NCBI GenBank assembly: GCA_034440395.1
Contig: JAWXBW010000041.1
Span: 5,528 to 69,527, forward strand
Reading direction: 5' to 3'
Origin: JAAUTS01 sp034440395
GTDB lineage: Bacteria > Verrucomicrobiota > Verrucomicrobiia > Methylacidiphilales > JAAUTS01
DNA: 64,000 bases
In this document: positions 44,043 to 53,805 of the stretch, piece after piece
Position numbering within the stretch: the stretch's first letter is position 1
Layout of the letters: every line of letters starts with the position of its first letter
Position numbers and translations under genes: made by a program
Notes under the pieces: model-generated
What the model saw: only the letters and a program-made list of their open reading frames with translations
Told to the model about the DNA's origin: nothing
The model's database searches: none

Positions 44043-45434
44043 ATGAAAAATCTGAAAACAATGGAGTTAAAGATGCGTAAGGAAGGTATGAGCAATCATG
44101 CTATCTACGCTTTTCGTCAAAACTTTTTAGCTCTACTTGAAGGCCAAACGGGTTTGGTTTCAGAGTCTGAGATTGAGCCAGTGTTAGAGTTACCACGTTT
44201 CGATCAGATTCGCAGTGACGTTGAGGTGGATCAGGTTTTACTAGCGCAGACTGCCGTGCTCAAACTAAATGGCGGACTAGGTACGAGTATGGGTTTAGAC
44301 CGAGCAAAGTCATTATTGCCAGTTAAGGACGGGTTGACGTTTCTGGATTTGATAGCGCGTCAGATTTTACATCAACGTAAGATTTATCGCTGTAAAATAC
44401 CGTTTTGTTTAATGAACAGCTTTAGCACGCAAAGTGATACGTTGGCATTTCTGTCGCGTTACCCCGATTTGGCTGATGGATTGCCACTGGCTTTTTTACA
44501 ATCAAAAGTTCCCAAGATTGAGGTAGAGACTTTTAATCAAATAAGTTGGCCTGAGAATGAGGGTTTGGAATGGTGCCCTCCTGGACATGGTGATTTATAT
44601 CCATCTTTACTGGATTCTGGCTTACTGAATACTTTTTTAGAACAAGGCATTTCCTACCTTTTCGTTTCCAATGCAGATAATTTAGGGGCGCGTCTAGATC
44701 CAGAAATTTTACGTTATTTTGCCGAGTCGGAATTTCCTTTCATGATGGAAGTAGCAGAGAGAACCTCCGCAGATCGCAAAGGAGGACATTTGGCCTTGCG
44801 TAAATCTAACGGTCGATTTCTTCTACGTGAGTCTGCTCAATGTGCAGAGGTTGATCTGGAATCGTTTCAAGATACGCAACGGCACCGCTTCTTTAATACG
44901 AATAATTTGTGGATACATTTAGAGGCGTTAAAAGACCGACTAGATACGGAAGGCGGATTTTTACCCCTACCATTGATTCGGAATAGCAAAACGGTGGATC
45001 CACAAAAGTCAGATTCGCCAAAAGTTTATCAATTAGAAACAGCTATGGGTTCGGCCATAGAAGTTTTTTCGGGGGCGGGAGCTCTGGTGGTGTCGAGAGA
45101 TCGTTTTGCTCCAGTTAAGACCACGTCAGACCTTCTTACTTTGAGATCAGATGCCTATACTTTAGGTAAAGATTTCACGATGTGTCGATCGGAGGACTGT
45201 TTAGTGCTACCTCGAGTTAGTTTGGATCAGGCTTATTACGGCAGGACAGCTGATTTTGAAACTTTATTTGCTCAAGGGGTGCCCTCTCTAAAAAATTGTG
45301 AGCAACTCCTAGTGCAAGGGCCAGTACGTTTCGCCCAAGGGGTTGTTTGCCAAGGTAAAGTAAGCATCGTCAATCTAGCTACTGAGATTAAGGAGTTAGA
45401 CCGCGGCGTATATTCTTCCGAAGTTTTGCTTTGA
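44043..45434 (+). CDS. UTP--glucose-1-phosphate uridylyltransferase, UGP2-like (UDPGP family)
   Basis: This 463-residue nucleotidyltransferase follows the eukaryotic-type UDPGP family rather than bacterial GalU. Signatures: LKLNGGLGTSMGLDRAKSLLPV (nucleotide loop), LMNSFSTQSDTLAFL, CPPGHGDLYPSLLDSGLL, YLFVSNADNLGARLDPEIL, FNTNNLWIHLEAL and the C-terminal beta-helix part. It makes UDP-glucose (possibly other UDP-sugars). It lies 34 bp upstream of lysS. Confidence 0.92.
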   Translation: MKNLKTMELKMRKEGMSNHAIYAFRQNFLALLEGQTGLVSESEIEPVLELPRFDQIRSDVEVDQVLLAQTAVLKLNGGLGTSMGLDRAKSLLPVKDGLTFLDLIARQILHQRKIYRCKIPFCLMNSFSTQSDTLAFLSRYPDLADGLPLAFLQSKVPKIEVETFNQISWPENEGLEWCPPGHGDLYPSLLDSGLLNTFLEQGISYLFVSNADNLGARLDPEILRYFAESEFPFMMEVAERTSADRKGGHLALRKSNGRFLLRESAQCAEVDLESFQDTQRHRFFNTNNLWIHLEALKDRLDTEGGFLPLPLIRNSKTVDPQKSDSPKVYQLETAMGSAIEVFSGAGALVVSRDRFAPVKTTSDLLTLRSDAYTLGKDFTMCRSEDCLVLPRVSLDQAYYGRTADFETLFAQGVPSLKNCEQLLVQGPVRFAQGVVCQGKVSIVNLATEIKELDRGVYSSEVLL

Positions 45435-45468
45435 AGGCTTAGTCTAGCTGGAGTAGCCTTTTAAACTT

Positions 45469-46932
45469 ATGGAAGAATTAAGTGAGTTGTTGGCATTTCG
45501 TCGGTCAAAGGTAGATAAATTACGTGAGCTTGGAGTGGATCCTTTCGGTGGAATTTTCCCTAACACGAAATCTTCACAATCTATTTTAGATTCTTACGCT
45601 GAGGAAAAAGTTGTGCGCTATGCAGGACGGGTTACGTCGCACCGCGATATGGGGAAAAGTCATTTTCTACATTTAGAAGACGAGGCTGGGAAATTGCAAA
45701 TTTACGTTCAGTCGAAAACGTTAAACGAACTCGATCAGGAAGTTTTTAAGCTTGTTGATTTGGGTGACTTCATTGGTGTAGATGGGACTCTTTTCACAAC
45801 CAAGACAGGAGAGAAATCAATCAAGGTTACAACTTTAACCTTTCTGAGCAAAGCCCTTAAGCCACTACCTGGGAAATGGCACGGCTTGAGTGATACAGAG
45901 CAACGTTATCGTCAACGATATTTGGACATGGTTTCTAACCCTGAGGTGAAACAGCAGTTAATGTTGCGGAGCTTAATCACTAGGGAGATTCGGAAATTCA
46001 TGGAAGATAAAGGTTTCATGGAGGTCGAGACACCCATGATGCAGGCCATACCGGGAGGAGCGGCGGCACAACCGTTTGCTACTCATCATAAAGCATTGGG
46101 AATTCCACTTTTTCTTCGTATTGCTCCAGAGCTTTATTTGAAACGTTTATTAGTGGGCGGATTTGAGAAAATTTTTGAACTAAATAGAAATTTTCGTAAC
46201 GAAGGCATTTCACGTAAACACAATCCAGAATTCACTATGTTGGAAGCCTATTGGGCTTATGCGGATTTTGAGTCGATGGCAGATCTGGTGGAGGAGATGA
46301 TTGTACATCTAGCTCTTAAATTTAAAGGCAGTGAGGTGTTGAAACATACGCACGCAAATGATGCGGGTGAGGTGACTTCAGAAAAGATTATTGATTTAAC
46401 ACGGCCATGGAAACGTCGGCGTTATCATGATTGCATCCGTGATGTGGCTGGACTTGATTGGTTTGAACTAAGTGCGGAGGGACGTCGTGAACGTGCCCTG
46501 ACCTTGGGTGTGGATCTTGGTGCGGGGATGGAAGACTTTGAAGTGACGGGTCAAATTTTTGAAAAATTAGTAGAGGCTAAGTCGATCAACCCCTTATTTG
46601 TCACGCACTTACCGAAAGAGCTAGTGCCTTTAGCTCGGCAAAATAAAGAGAATCCTGATTTGGTTGACGTCTATGAACTTATTATCAATGGCCAAGAAAT
46701 TTCACCAGGCTATTCCGAGCTAAATGATCCCATCGTGCAGCGTGAACGTCTGGAAAATCAGGCGGGAGAAGAAACTCACAAATTAGATGAAGATTTCTTA
46801 ACAGCCTTAGAGCATGGGATGCCTCCAGCGGGCGGGATCGGCATAGGCATTGACCGTTTGGTGATGATGCTCACGGGGGCAGAATCCATACGCGACGTAA
46901 TCCTGTTTCCCTTGATGAAGCCGAGGGAGTAA
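45469..46932 (+). CDS. lysS: Lysyl-tRNA synthetase, class II
   Basis: This 487-residue enzyme has an N-terminal OB-fold (VVRYAGRVTSHRDMGKSHFLHLED) and a class II catalytic core: motif 1 near FMEVETPMMQAIPGGAAAQPF, motif 2 FRNEGISRKHNPEFTMLE, and motif 3 GGIGIGIDRLVMML. Length is normal. It starts with an ATG at 45469 after a 34 bp gap and is followed 13 bp later by an MFS gene. Confidence 0.97.
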   Translation: MEELSELLAFRRSKVDKLRELGVDPFGGIFPNTKSSQSILDSYAEEKVVRYAGRVTSHRDMGKSHFLHLEDEAGKLQIYVQSKTLNELDQEVFKLVDLGDFIGVDGTLFTTKTGEKSIKVTTLTFLSKALKPLPGKWHGLSDTEQRYRQRYLDMVSNPEVKQQLMLRSLITREIRKFMEDKGFMEVETPMMQAIPGGAAAQPFATHHKALGIPLFLRIAPELYLKRLLVGGFEKIFELNRNFRNEGISRKHNPEFTMLEAYWAYADFESMADLVEEMIVHLALKFKGSEVLKHTHANDAGEVTSEKIIDLTRPWKRRRYHDCIRDVAGLDWFELSAEGRRERALTLGVDLGAGMEDFEVTGQIFEKLVEAKSINPLFVTHLPKELVPLARQNKENPDLVDVYELIINGQEISPGYSELNDPIVQRERLENQAGEETHKLDEDFLTALEHGMPPAGGIGIGIDRLVMMLTGAESIRDVILFPLMKPRE

Positions 46933-46945
46933 GGGAGATGGTTCT

Positions 46946-48316
46946 ATGAGCCAAGCGCGACAACTTGAAACGAAAACGGATCACATGCCGCAAGGCATGG
47001 GTAATGCGTACTGGTTTCAGATGTACAATAGCATGTCCTATTCCATCGTACTGGGACTGCCGATGATGCTTTATTTTAAAAGTCTAGGAGCTAGCGGGAC
47101 TATTCTGGGCGTCCTCACTTCCTTATCACCATTATTAACTATTTTACAAATACCAGCGGCCAGATTTGTTGAGAAGGTGGGCTATAGAACATTCGTCCTT
47201 CGGGGATGGTCGATACGGAGCGTTTTTATTATAGGCATGTTGATTGTACCTGTCCTACCAGCCTCTATTGATAACAATTCAAAAATAGTTTTAATGCTCC
47301 TTCTTCTTATCTGTTATAACGCTAGCCGCGGATTTTCATCGTGTGGATTTTTACCATGGATGACCCAACTGGTTCCAGAGTCAGTACGAGGTCGTTTTAT
47401 TTCTAACGATCAAATGTGTAGTCTAATTTCCATTGTAATTACGTCATTAGCTGCGGCGTTGATTATGAAGTTTTTTAATAACTCAATGGGATTTTCTATT
47501 ACCTTTATCATAAGCTTGGCTGGAGCTTTTGTGAGTCTCTATTTCTTGAAGAGGATACCGGACGTGCCAGTTCTGGAAGAGTCAAAGAGTAGTGAAGCCA
47601 TACCGTGGAAAAGTCTTATCAATTATGGACCGTTTAAGAAATTTTTATTATTTAATTTTATTCTTATTGCTGGGTTATCTGCCGGCGGTGTAATCAGCGT
47701 TCCTATGATTCGAGATCATTTTGGAGTGTCAGACTCCACATTCATGTTACTCAACGCAGGCTGGGGCGTATTTTTTATAATAGGAGCATTCTTGTCCCGC
47801 AAGAGTTTAGACCGTGTAGGGAGTAAGCCCGTGCTATTTTTGGCTCTATTGCTGCAAGTTTTACACGTAGTTGGTTGGGCAGCTTTAGCTAGCGGCATAC
47901 TCCCCTTTAACTGGTGGACGGTCGGATTCCAACAAGCTACTTGGGGTTTAGGCTTCGCCCTTTTCCAAGTTGCGAATATGCGTATGGTGATGGCATTGGT
48001 TCCGGCTTTAGGCCGGAGTCATTTTTTTGCACTCTTTAGTGTTAGTAATAGTTTAACCGCAGGACTATTTCCCATTTTTTGGGGAATACTTTTTGATGCG
48101 CTCTTACGTTTCCATTTCTCTTGGGGTCGCTGGGACTGGAATGTCTATAGTTTACTTTATTCTGTGATTGGATTGTTCATCATCCTCTCTTTTTACGCCT
48201 TGCAGAGGATTCCAGAGCCGAAAGCTATGAATACAAACGAATTTTTCCATGAGCTCTTTGTACAAACTCCTGCTAAAGCATTAAGTCGCATCCTAGGGAG
48301 GAAAATCTTACCATGA
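46946..48316 (+). CDS. Major facilitator superfamily transporter
   Basis: This 456-residue protein has about 12 hydrophobic helices, with the typical MFS halves: helix 1 YNSMSYSIVLGLPMMLYFKSLGASGTILG, a cytoplasmic loop with FVEKVGYRTFVLRGWSIRS, and a central loop about 210-225. The second half starts around NYGPFKKFLLFNFILIAGL. Substrate cannot be read. It overlaps the downstream DUF374 acyltransferase gene by 4 bp; a link to lipid or envelope precursor transport is possible but unproven. Confidence 0.85.
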   Translation: MSQARQLETKTDHMPQGMGNAYWFQMYNSMSYSIVLGLPMMLYFKSLGASGTILGVLTSLSPLLTILQIPAARFVEKVGYRTFVLRGWSIRSVFIIGMLIVPVLPASIDNNSKIVLMLLLLICYNASRGFSSCGFLPWMTQLVPESVRGRFISNDQMCSLISIVITSLAAALIMKFFNNSMGFSITFIISLAGAFVSLYFLKRIPDVPVLEESKSSEAIPWKSLINYGPFKKFLLFNFILIAGLSAGGVISVPMIRDHFGVSDSTFMLLNAGWGVFFIIGAFLSRKSLDRVGSKPVLFLALLLQVLHVVGWAALASGILPFNWWTVGFQQATWGLGFALFQVANMRMVMALVPALGRSHFFALFSVSNSLTAGLFPIFWGILFDALLRFHFSWGRWDWNVYSLLYSVIGLFIILSFYALQRIPEPKAMNTNEFFHELFVQTPAKALSRILGRKILP

Positions 48317-48957
48317 TAAAGAAATTTATACGCGAAAAATTAGCCCCTTTTTTAGGACCTCCTATGGCAGCTATTGCGGTCAGGCTCCTCGGCTGGACGT
48401 TGCGGGTAAAAATAATCGATCCTCATGGGCTTTTTGAAGTGGAGAATCCGGACCCTTACGTTTTTGCTTTTTGGCATAATCGCTTGCTTATGATGCCTTA
48501 CTTCTACCAAAAATTTTTTCCACAACGGCGTTTAACGGTGATGATGAGCATGAGTCGTGATGGGAATATCACGTCGAAGATGGCTAAGAGCTTTGGGATT
48601 GAAGCAGCAAGGGGTTCCTCATCACGAGAGGGTATGAAAGCCTTCGTGGCACTAGCTAGAAAACTGCGAGTGCAGGGTAGTGACGTGGCAATTACACCAG
48701 ATGGGCCTCGTGGCCCGATCTATTCAATGCATACGGGTATTCTTCAGTTAGCGGAAGCGGGGGGTGTTTCGATCACCCCTATCACGTGTCATTATGATCG
48801 CAAGTGGGAATTGAAAAGTTGGGATCGTTTCCAAATACCAAAACCTTTTGCATGCTGTGAGATAATTTTTTGTGAGCCTGTGCCAGTTCCAGTGGGGTCA
48901 ACAACCGGGCAGTTACAAGCAGCGGGGGAGCGACTAAAAGAGGTGCTTGGTTCTTAA
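48313..48957 (+). CDS. DUF374 lysophospholipid acyltransferase-like protein
   Basis: This 214-residue protein matches DUF374: FAFWHNRLLMMPYFY in the place of the acyltransferase HxxxxD motif, then MMSMSRDGNITSKMAKSFGI, ARGSSSREGMKAFVALARKL and VAITPDGPRGPIYSMHTGILQLAE. These proteins are related to LpxL/PlsC acyltransferases, and the reaction is not settled. Hydrophobic N terminus suggests membrane attachment. It is translationally coupled (4 bp overlap) to the MFS gene. Confidence 0.88.
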   Translation: MIKKFIREKLAPFLGPPMAAIAVRLLGWTLRVKIIDPHGLFEVENPDPYVFAFWHNRLLMMPYFYQKFFPQRRLTVMMSMSRDGNITSKMAKSFGIEAARGSSSREGMKAFVALARKLRVQGSDVAITPDGPRGPIYSMHTGILQLAEAGGVSITPITCHYDRKWELKSWDRFQIPKPFACCEIIFCEPVPVPVGSTTGQLQAAGERLKEVLGS

Positions 48958-48965
48958 TTCTTAGT

Positions 48966-49574
48966 TTAGACAGGGGGCACGGAGTCTAGGTAGGTTTTCC
49001 AGTGCTGAGGTTCGTCGATATCTTCAAGCTCTGGTAATAGAGCGTAGGTTAGATTGAGTTTTTTGCAGTGTTCCAAGGTTTGAGCAAGTACCTGTGCGGT
49101 GCTCCATTTTATATCTTGGAATAATTCGGGTGCCGCGTGACGAAGAGCTAATAGATAATAGCCACCATCGACAGAGGGTCCTATAACGACGGGATTAGTT
49201 AACAGAAGATCTTGCGCTTTTACCAATAAATCTGTGTTGAGGTAAGGGCAATCTCCTCCTATGAAAATAAGTGGTTGCGTAGTAAAGTTAAAATGAAGCT
49301 GAGCAGCCGCCTGCAATCGTTGACCAAGATTTCCTGAGCTTTGGGGTAAGTAAGAGTAATTGGTGCCTAGCCAATCTTGCATCATGCCTAGCTCCTCGGG
49401 TGGATCGAAACAAATTTCCGTAGGCCAGGTTTCTGGGATTTGCTCTAACTGAGTAGCGACAAGGCAACGGTAGATGCGGCAGGCCTCTTGTTGCCCTAAG
49501 ATGGCGGCCAAGCGTGTTTTCACATGACCTAAGATGGGGGCTTTAAGCATTAAAATAATTTTAGGATTTAGCAT
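48966..49574 (-). CDS. DUF2064 glycosyltransferase/nucleotidyltransferase-like protein (TIGR04282 type)
   Basis: This 202-residue protein has the GT-A-like fold of DUF2064: IILMLKAPILGHVKTRLAAILG at the N terminus, LIFIGGDCPYLNTDLL with an acidic nucleotide-sugar site, and VVIGPSVDGGYYLLAL. In several genomes this family pairs with a TIGR04283 GT2 enzyme, and one clade is tied to arsenosugar synthesis. Here it overlaps the 3' end of the upstream GT2 fusion gene by 14 bp. Substrate is not readable. Confidence 0.85.
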   Translation of the reverse strand: MLNPKIILMLKAPILGHVKTRLAAILGQQEACRIYRCLVATQLEQIPETWPTEICFDPPEELGMMQDWLGTNYSYLPQSSGNLGQRLQAAAQLHFNFTTQPLIFIGGDCPYLNTDLLVKAQDLLLTNPVVIGPSVDGGYYLLALRHAAPELFQDIKWSTAQVLAQTLEHCKKLNLTYALLPELEDIDEPQHWKTYLDSVPPV

Positions 49575-51573
49575 GGTGAGCTTCTTGCCGACGTGTCCAG
49601 AGGAAACCTAAAAGTAAGGGTAGCCAGAGGATGAGACGTTCAGCTTCTTTTAATTCCCAAGAGCCGCCACCGTTCATGTAACGATGTTGCAGCATAAAAT
49701 AAGTAAAACCACTTACGGAGATTAGTTTCCAACCCAGATTCTTTGTCTTGCACACAAACGGTATGACCCAAGCAAAATACCAGATATGCACAACGGGCGA
49801 TAGTAGAAGTAAAATGAGGAAAAATTCTTCAGCAAAACGTTCGTAATATTTAGCGACTAACATGCGCCAGAATAGTAGGGCAGCTAAAGGTAGAGAAAAA
49901 ATCCAGTTTAACTTCAATGACTCCATCCAAACTAATCCAAGATAATATGGAATAAAATCAGCGCTTCTAGCAACGAGTGAAAAGTCCATTTGAACTAAAT
50001 CATTTAGGCTGATTGAACCTACGGAGAAATAGAAAGAGGTAAGAAAGGGGAGAGTGGCCAAAGCAAGATGTAGTGCCATCAAACACCAGCCTTTACGAGT
50101 TAAGATACGCCACAAGATCCAAGCTAGTAGTGGGATGGTGATATATTTTAAGGCGAATCCACAACCAAGCAGCATAGTGGCAAATATTTGGTAATAGTTT
50201 TGATCTTTACCTGATAGTTTTTCTGAACGATCCCATAGTAGCCATGCGGACGTTAGACAAAGGACGAGCCATGCGTCATAGTGGCCTCCCCCAGTAAAGC
50301 AATAAATGATGAGAGGGTTCCACGCATAGAGGCTGGCACGTAATGGATCCAATTTCTTAACTAGCAAATAACAGACGATTAAATCTGCTGCGACAAAAGC
50401 TAACTTAAAGGATAAAACCGAAAGGCTTATTCCTGCTAATAGGCGGAAACCTAGCTGGGTTAAAGGTGGATAAATGGCAGCGACATCGGCGTGATTTATG
50501 CGATTCCACCAGCTTGTGCGAAGAGTTTCTAGGGTCAGACTATCTGGTGCTAGGAGGTAGGGACTTAGTCCTTTTGTTTGGATGAAACCTTCCCATAGGT
50601 AGCGCCAGATATCATCCCCTGGATACATGGGTAGTAACACGCACCGGGTTCCTACAGCCACTACCCAAAAAAGTGTAAGTGAGAGAGACTTCATTCGCCA
50701 TGACATGATGAAACCTAGGCTCATGATTCCCGCACCGAGTAGAAAGGGTGGAACTGAACCTTGGATGCGGAAATCTCCATGGGGCAACATGATAAAACAC
50801 CCCGCTATTAATAAAAAGAGAGCGGCACTTTTAACTAACAATTCCCGCTTACTTTTCACAAAGAGGGTAAAAAGAGTGGAGAGAATAATAGTGCCCGCTT
50901 GAATACTGCCTTTAATTGTACCTGATATTTTAGAAAGCCCTGCCTTACGTGGATGGTAGCTGACAGGAACTTCTCTTATCCGCAGTTTTTCTTCGATTGC
51001 TCGCACCTGCATTTCTACCGTCCAACCGAAACCGCGATCTATCATTTGAATTTGTTCCAGTGCTTGACGCTTGATCAACCTCATGGGACCCAAGTCATGG
51101 TAAGACTTGTTCCAACCCCAACGGATTAATGTCGTAGCTAGAGCATTTCCGAAATTTTGCACGGGGCTCATGACTTGCCTACCTTCTGGGGTAGCTCGAC
51201 GGTCTCCTAAAATAAAATCATAGGAATTTGTCTCTCTCAATAATGAGGGAAGCTGACTAAGTGAGTCAGAGCCATCGGCATCACAAAATAAGATCCATTC
51301 GACCTCTGACGGTAAATGTTGATAGCCTGTCCAGCATGCCTGACCATAACCTCGCCTAAGTTCAGTTATGACTTCTGCACCCGCTTGGGTGGAGGCCGAG
51401 GCTGTAGCATCGCTGCTGCCATTGTCTACTACGCGTATGCGTGTAAGGCCAAGGTTTCGCAGCTCAGCGATGACGTGTACAATGGATTCTTCTTCGTTTA
51501 AGGCAGGTATGATTACCTGAATGCCGCTTAAGTCACACTCGCCTTGAACCATAGACGAGTGTTTTAAAATCAA
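49561..51573 (-). CDS. GT2 glycosyltransferase fused to a GT-C-like membrane domain
   Basis: The 670-residue protein has two parts. Residues about 17-235 are a GT2 (dolichol-phosphate mannosyltransferase-like) domain: QVIIPALNEEESI, VVDNGSSDATA, a DGSD metal motif in LFCDADGSDSLSQ, and GFGWTVEMQVRAIEE. Residues about 240-670 hold some ten hydrophobic helices with YPGDDIWRYLWEGF and GLSPYLLAPDS, as in polyprenol-linked mannosyltransferases (GT-C, GT87-like). The enzyme may make a polyprenyl-phosphate sugar and use it outside. It overlaps fbaA by 4 bp at its start and the DUF2064 gene by 14 bp at its end. Confidence 0.8.
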   Translation of the reverse strand: MILKHSSMVQGECDLSGIQVIIPALNEEESIVHVIAELRNLGLTRIRVVDNGSSDATASASTQAGAEVITELRRGYGQACWTGYQHLPSEVEWILFCDADGSDSLSQLPSLLRETNSYDFILGDRRATPEGRQVMSPVQNFGNALATTLIRWGWNKSYHDLGPMRLIKRQALEQIQMIDRGFGWTVEMQVRAIEEKLRIREVPVSYHPRKAGLSKISGTIKGSIQAGTIILSTLFTLFVKSKRELLVKSAALFLLIAGCFIMLPHGDFRIQGSVPPFLLGAGIMSLGFIMSWRMKSLSLTLFWVVAVGTRCVLLPMYPGDDIWRYLWEGFIQTKGLSPYLLAPDSLTLETLRTSWWNRINHADVAAIYPPLTQLGFRLLAGISLSVLSFKLAFVAADLIVCYLLVKKLDPLRASLYAWNPLIIYCFTGGGHYDAWLVLCLTSAWLLWDRSEKLSGKDQNYYQIFATMLLGCGFALKYITIPLLAWILWRILTRKGWCLMALHLALATLPFLTSFYFSVGSISLNDLVQMDFSLVARSADFIPYYLGLVWMESLKLNWIFSLPLAALLFWRMLVAKYYERFAEEFFLILLLLSPVVHIWYFAWVIPFVCKTKNLGWKLISVSGFTYFMLQHRYMNGGGSWELKEAERLILWLPLLLGFLWTRRQEAHHAKS

Positions 51574-52601
51574 ACTTTTCCGAAGAGCGTTTTCCCATCA
51601 GCCCGTAGGTGACGACAGGCTAGGCCAAGACGTTCAGCTACGCTCTTCTCGGCTTTCTTAAGGTAGTTACGAGGATCGTAGGCTTTTTTATCGCCAGTTT
51701 CTCCGTCCACTTTCAATACGGCATCGTAATGTTTCATCATGTGATCAACAATGGGTCGGGTGAAGGCATATTGGGTATCGGTGTCTATATTCATTTTAAT
51801 AACACCATAACCGAGAGTTTCTTGAATTTCTTCAAGAGGGGTGCCAGAGCCGCCGTGGAAGACTAAATCGAACTCGGCTTCTTTACCATACTTGGCGATG
51901 ACGGCGTCTTGGCCTTGTTTTAAAATATCAGGACGTAATTTGACGGCACCAGGTTTGTAGCAGCCGTGGACGTTGCCGAAGGTGGCGGCGAACATGTAGC
52001 GGCCAACGCCTTTAAGATTTTCGTAAACCGCCAACATGTCCTCAGGTGTGGTATAAAGTTTATCCGCAGGGTGATCTGAGTGATCGACCCCATCTTCTTC
52101 TCCGCCGACGACGCCAGCTTCTACTTCTAAGATGATTTCATTTGCGGCGCAAAGTTTTAGCAGTTCTTTAGAGAGGGCGATGTTTTCTTTCAGGGGCAGC
52201 TCTGAGGCATCGAGCATGTGGGAATTAAAGAGGTTGGTTAAGCCAGCAGCACGGCGTCGGGCGGTTTCTGCAATGAGAGGCTTTAAGAAAGCTTCCACTT
52301 TTTTAGGTTGGCAATGATCGGTGTGGAGGCCGACGAGTATGTTATATTTTTCTGCGAGACGGTGAGTAGCTTCAGCGAGAACGATGGCACCAAAGGCCAT
52401 GTCCTTTACATCAATTCCAGAAGCGAACTCTCCGCCACCAGTGGAAACTTGGATGATACCGTCTGACTTATTGTCAGCAAAGGCTTTTAAGGCGGCACTG
52501 ATGGTGCCAAGTGAAGTGACGTTGATAGCTGGGTAAGCGTAATCACCCTTTTGGGCGGCGTCCAACATGGCAGAGAATTGTTTAGGTGTGGCTACAGGCA
52601 T
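51570..52601 (-). CDS. fbaA: Fructose-bisphosphate aldolase, class II
   Basis: This 343-residue zinc aldolase cleaves fructose 1,6-bisphosphate. Metal ligands are in LVGLHTDHCQ, and in the histidines of ATFGNVHGCYK and LVFHGGSG; the Gly-rich phosphate loop lies between them. The N terminus (FSAMLDAAQKGDYAYPAINVTS) and length match FbaA of the yeast/E. coli type. It starts a minus-strand unit with the GT2 fusion and the DUF2064 gene, an odd partnership for a glycolytic enzyme. Confidence 0.96.
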   Translation of the reverse strand: MPVATPKQFSAMLDAAQKGDYAYPAINVTSLGTISAALKAFADNKSDGIIQVSTGGGEFASGIDVKDMAFGAIVLAEATHRLAEKYNILVGLHTDHCQPKKVEAFLKPLIAETARRRAAGLTNLFNSHMLDASELPLKENIALSKELLKLCAANEIILEVEAGVVGGEEDGVDHSDHPADKLYTTPEDMLAVYENLKGVGRYMFAATFGNVHGCYKPGAVKLRPDILKQGQDAVIAKYGKEAEFDLVFHGGSGTPLEEIQETLGYGVIKMNIDTDTQYAFTRPIVDHMMKHYDAVLKVDGETGDKKAYDPRNYLKKAEKSVAERLGLACRHLRADGKTLFGKV

Positions 52602-52695
52602 GAGAGGACATTAAAAAGAAATGGCCAGTTGTGAAGTGGAAAAAACGTTTAAGCTGTTTTTTCTTTTACACGAGTCAGAAACCGAGGCTAAAGGC

Positions 52696-53805
52696 TTACT
52701 TAGAATTAACGCGGATGGGTTCGCTCTTAGCAGGGGAAGGAGGGGGTGAGGCAAAGGGGATGTTTAGGGTGTCAGGGCCGTCGATGACGATTTTACGATC
52801 GATTAGAGGTGAGCTTTCAGGGCGTGGATTAACCTTAATGGTGTAGGCCATTTCCTTACCGTTCCGCAGTACTTTAACTGGTATACTGGTTCCCACTCGA
52901 GCAAAGAAGGATGCATCTAAAATATCGGCAGGGCTGGATACTGCGCGGTTATCGATCATGACGACACGGTCACCCTTAAGAATGCCGCTTTTCATGGCAG
53001 GAGTTTCCTCGTAAAAGTGGGAGACTAGGACAGGCCGTACACCTCCGCTTTTCATTTCGGGAGATCCTTCTACGACTCCAACCCCAACCCAGCCGTGGCG
53101 GACTTCACCTAGACGTTGGATATCATCAGTGATACGGAGGGCGGACTTGATCGGGAGACAATAAATTTCTTTTCCGTCTTGAATGCCTAAGACGAGTAGG
53201 CCGACGACTTCAGCCTTGCTATTTAAAAGCGGGCCACCGATCTGGCCAGGGCTGACTGGAACGCTAGCGCGGATGTGAGTGGTGGCGAAGAAACGGTTTA
53301 GGTAGCGCACGTCGAGGCCCGTGACGAAACCGAAACTGGGGGTGAGGGGAAGGTTGTAGGGATAAGCGATGCTGATGAGACCCGCTGCAACTTTGACTTG
53401 GTCGGAATTACCTAGTTTAAGAAAGGGTGTGTTTTTACGATCAATTTTAAGTAAAGCTACACCACTTCGAGCGTCGCGACCCAAGATGGTAGCTTCTAGT
53501 TTTTCGCCACGATACTCGACCCAAGCCTTGGGGGCGTCGCGGATCACGTCGTAGGCAGTTAGAAGTGTGCCTTTATCATCGATAAAAAAGGCTGTTCCAG
53601 CAAGGGGTGAAACCCCTGTGATGGCGGCTACACGGACGACGGCTGGGGATGTTTTTTCAAAAACACTTTGAACCTCTGAGGTGATGGCATCGAATACGCT
53701 GGTTTGTGCCTTCAGAGTAGGGACGGTGAAGGAAGCCAGCAAAAAGCTTTGCAGAACAAAAACTAAGCTGCGGAGATTAACTTTAGAATGCGAGAGCCGA
53801 GTCAT
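52696..53805 (-). CDS. HtrA/DegS-like periplasmic pseudoprotease with PDZ domain
   Basis: The 369-residue protein has a signal peptide (LVFVLQSFLLASF, cleavage after LKA), a trypsin-like domain (about 45-220) and a PDZ domain (about 237-330; GILKGDRVVMIDNRAV). All three catalytic residues of HtrA are replaced: TNNHVV is TAYDVI (His to Asp86), TDLALLKI is SGVALLKI (Asp to Gly115), and GNSGGPL is GQIGGPL (Ser to Ile189). It cannot be an active serine protease. It lies downstream of an ECF sigma and a putative anti-sigma gene, overlapping the latter by 23 bp. A binding or sensing role is inferred. A Pro/Ser-rich tail ends it. Confidence 0.85.
   Translation of the reverse strand: MTRLSHSKVNLRSLVFVLQSFLLASFTVPTLKAQTSVFDAITSEVQSVFEKTSPAVVRVAAITGVSPLAGTAFFIDDKGTLLTAYDVIRDAPKAWVEYRGEKLEATILGRDARSGVALLKIDRKNTPFLKLGNSDQVKVAAGLISIAYPYNLPLTPSFGFVTGLDVRYLNRFFATTHIRASVPVSPGQIGGPLLNSKAEVVGLLVLGIQDGKEIYCLPIKSALRITDDIQRLGEVRHGWVGVGVVEGSPEMKSGGVRPVLVSHFYEETPAMKSGILKGDRVVMIDNRAVSSPADILDASFFARVGTSIPVKVLRNGKEMAYTIKVNPRPESSPLIDRKIVIDGPDTLNIPFASPPPSPAKSEPIRVNSK

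Noticed and set aside
52640..52662. AAAAAAC/GTTTTTT dyad between fbaA and the HtrA-like gene
   Set aside because: The stem is nearly all A-T and would be unstable; I cannot support it as a terminator.
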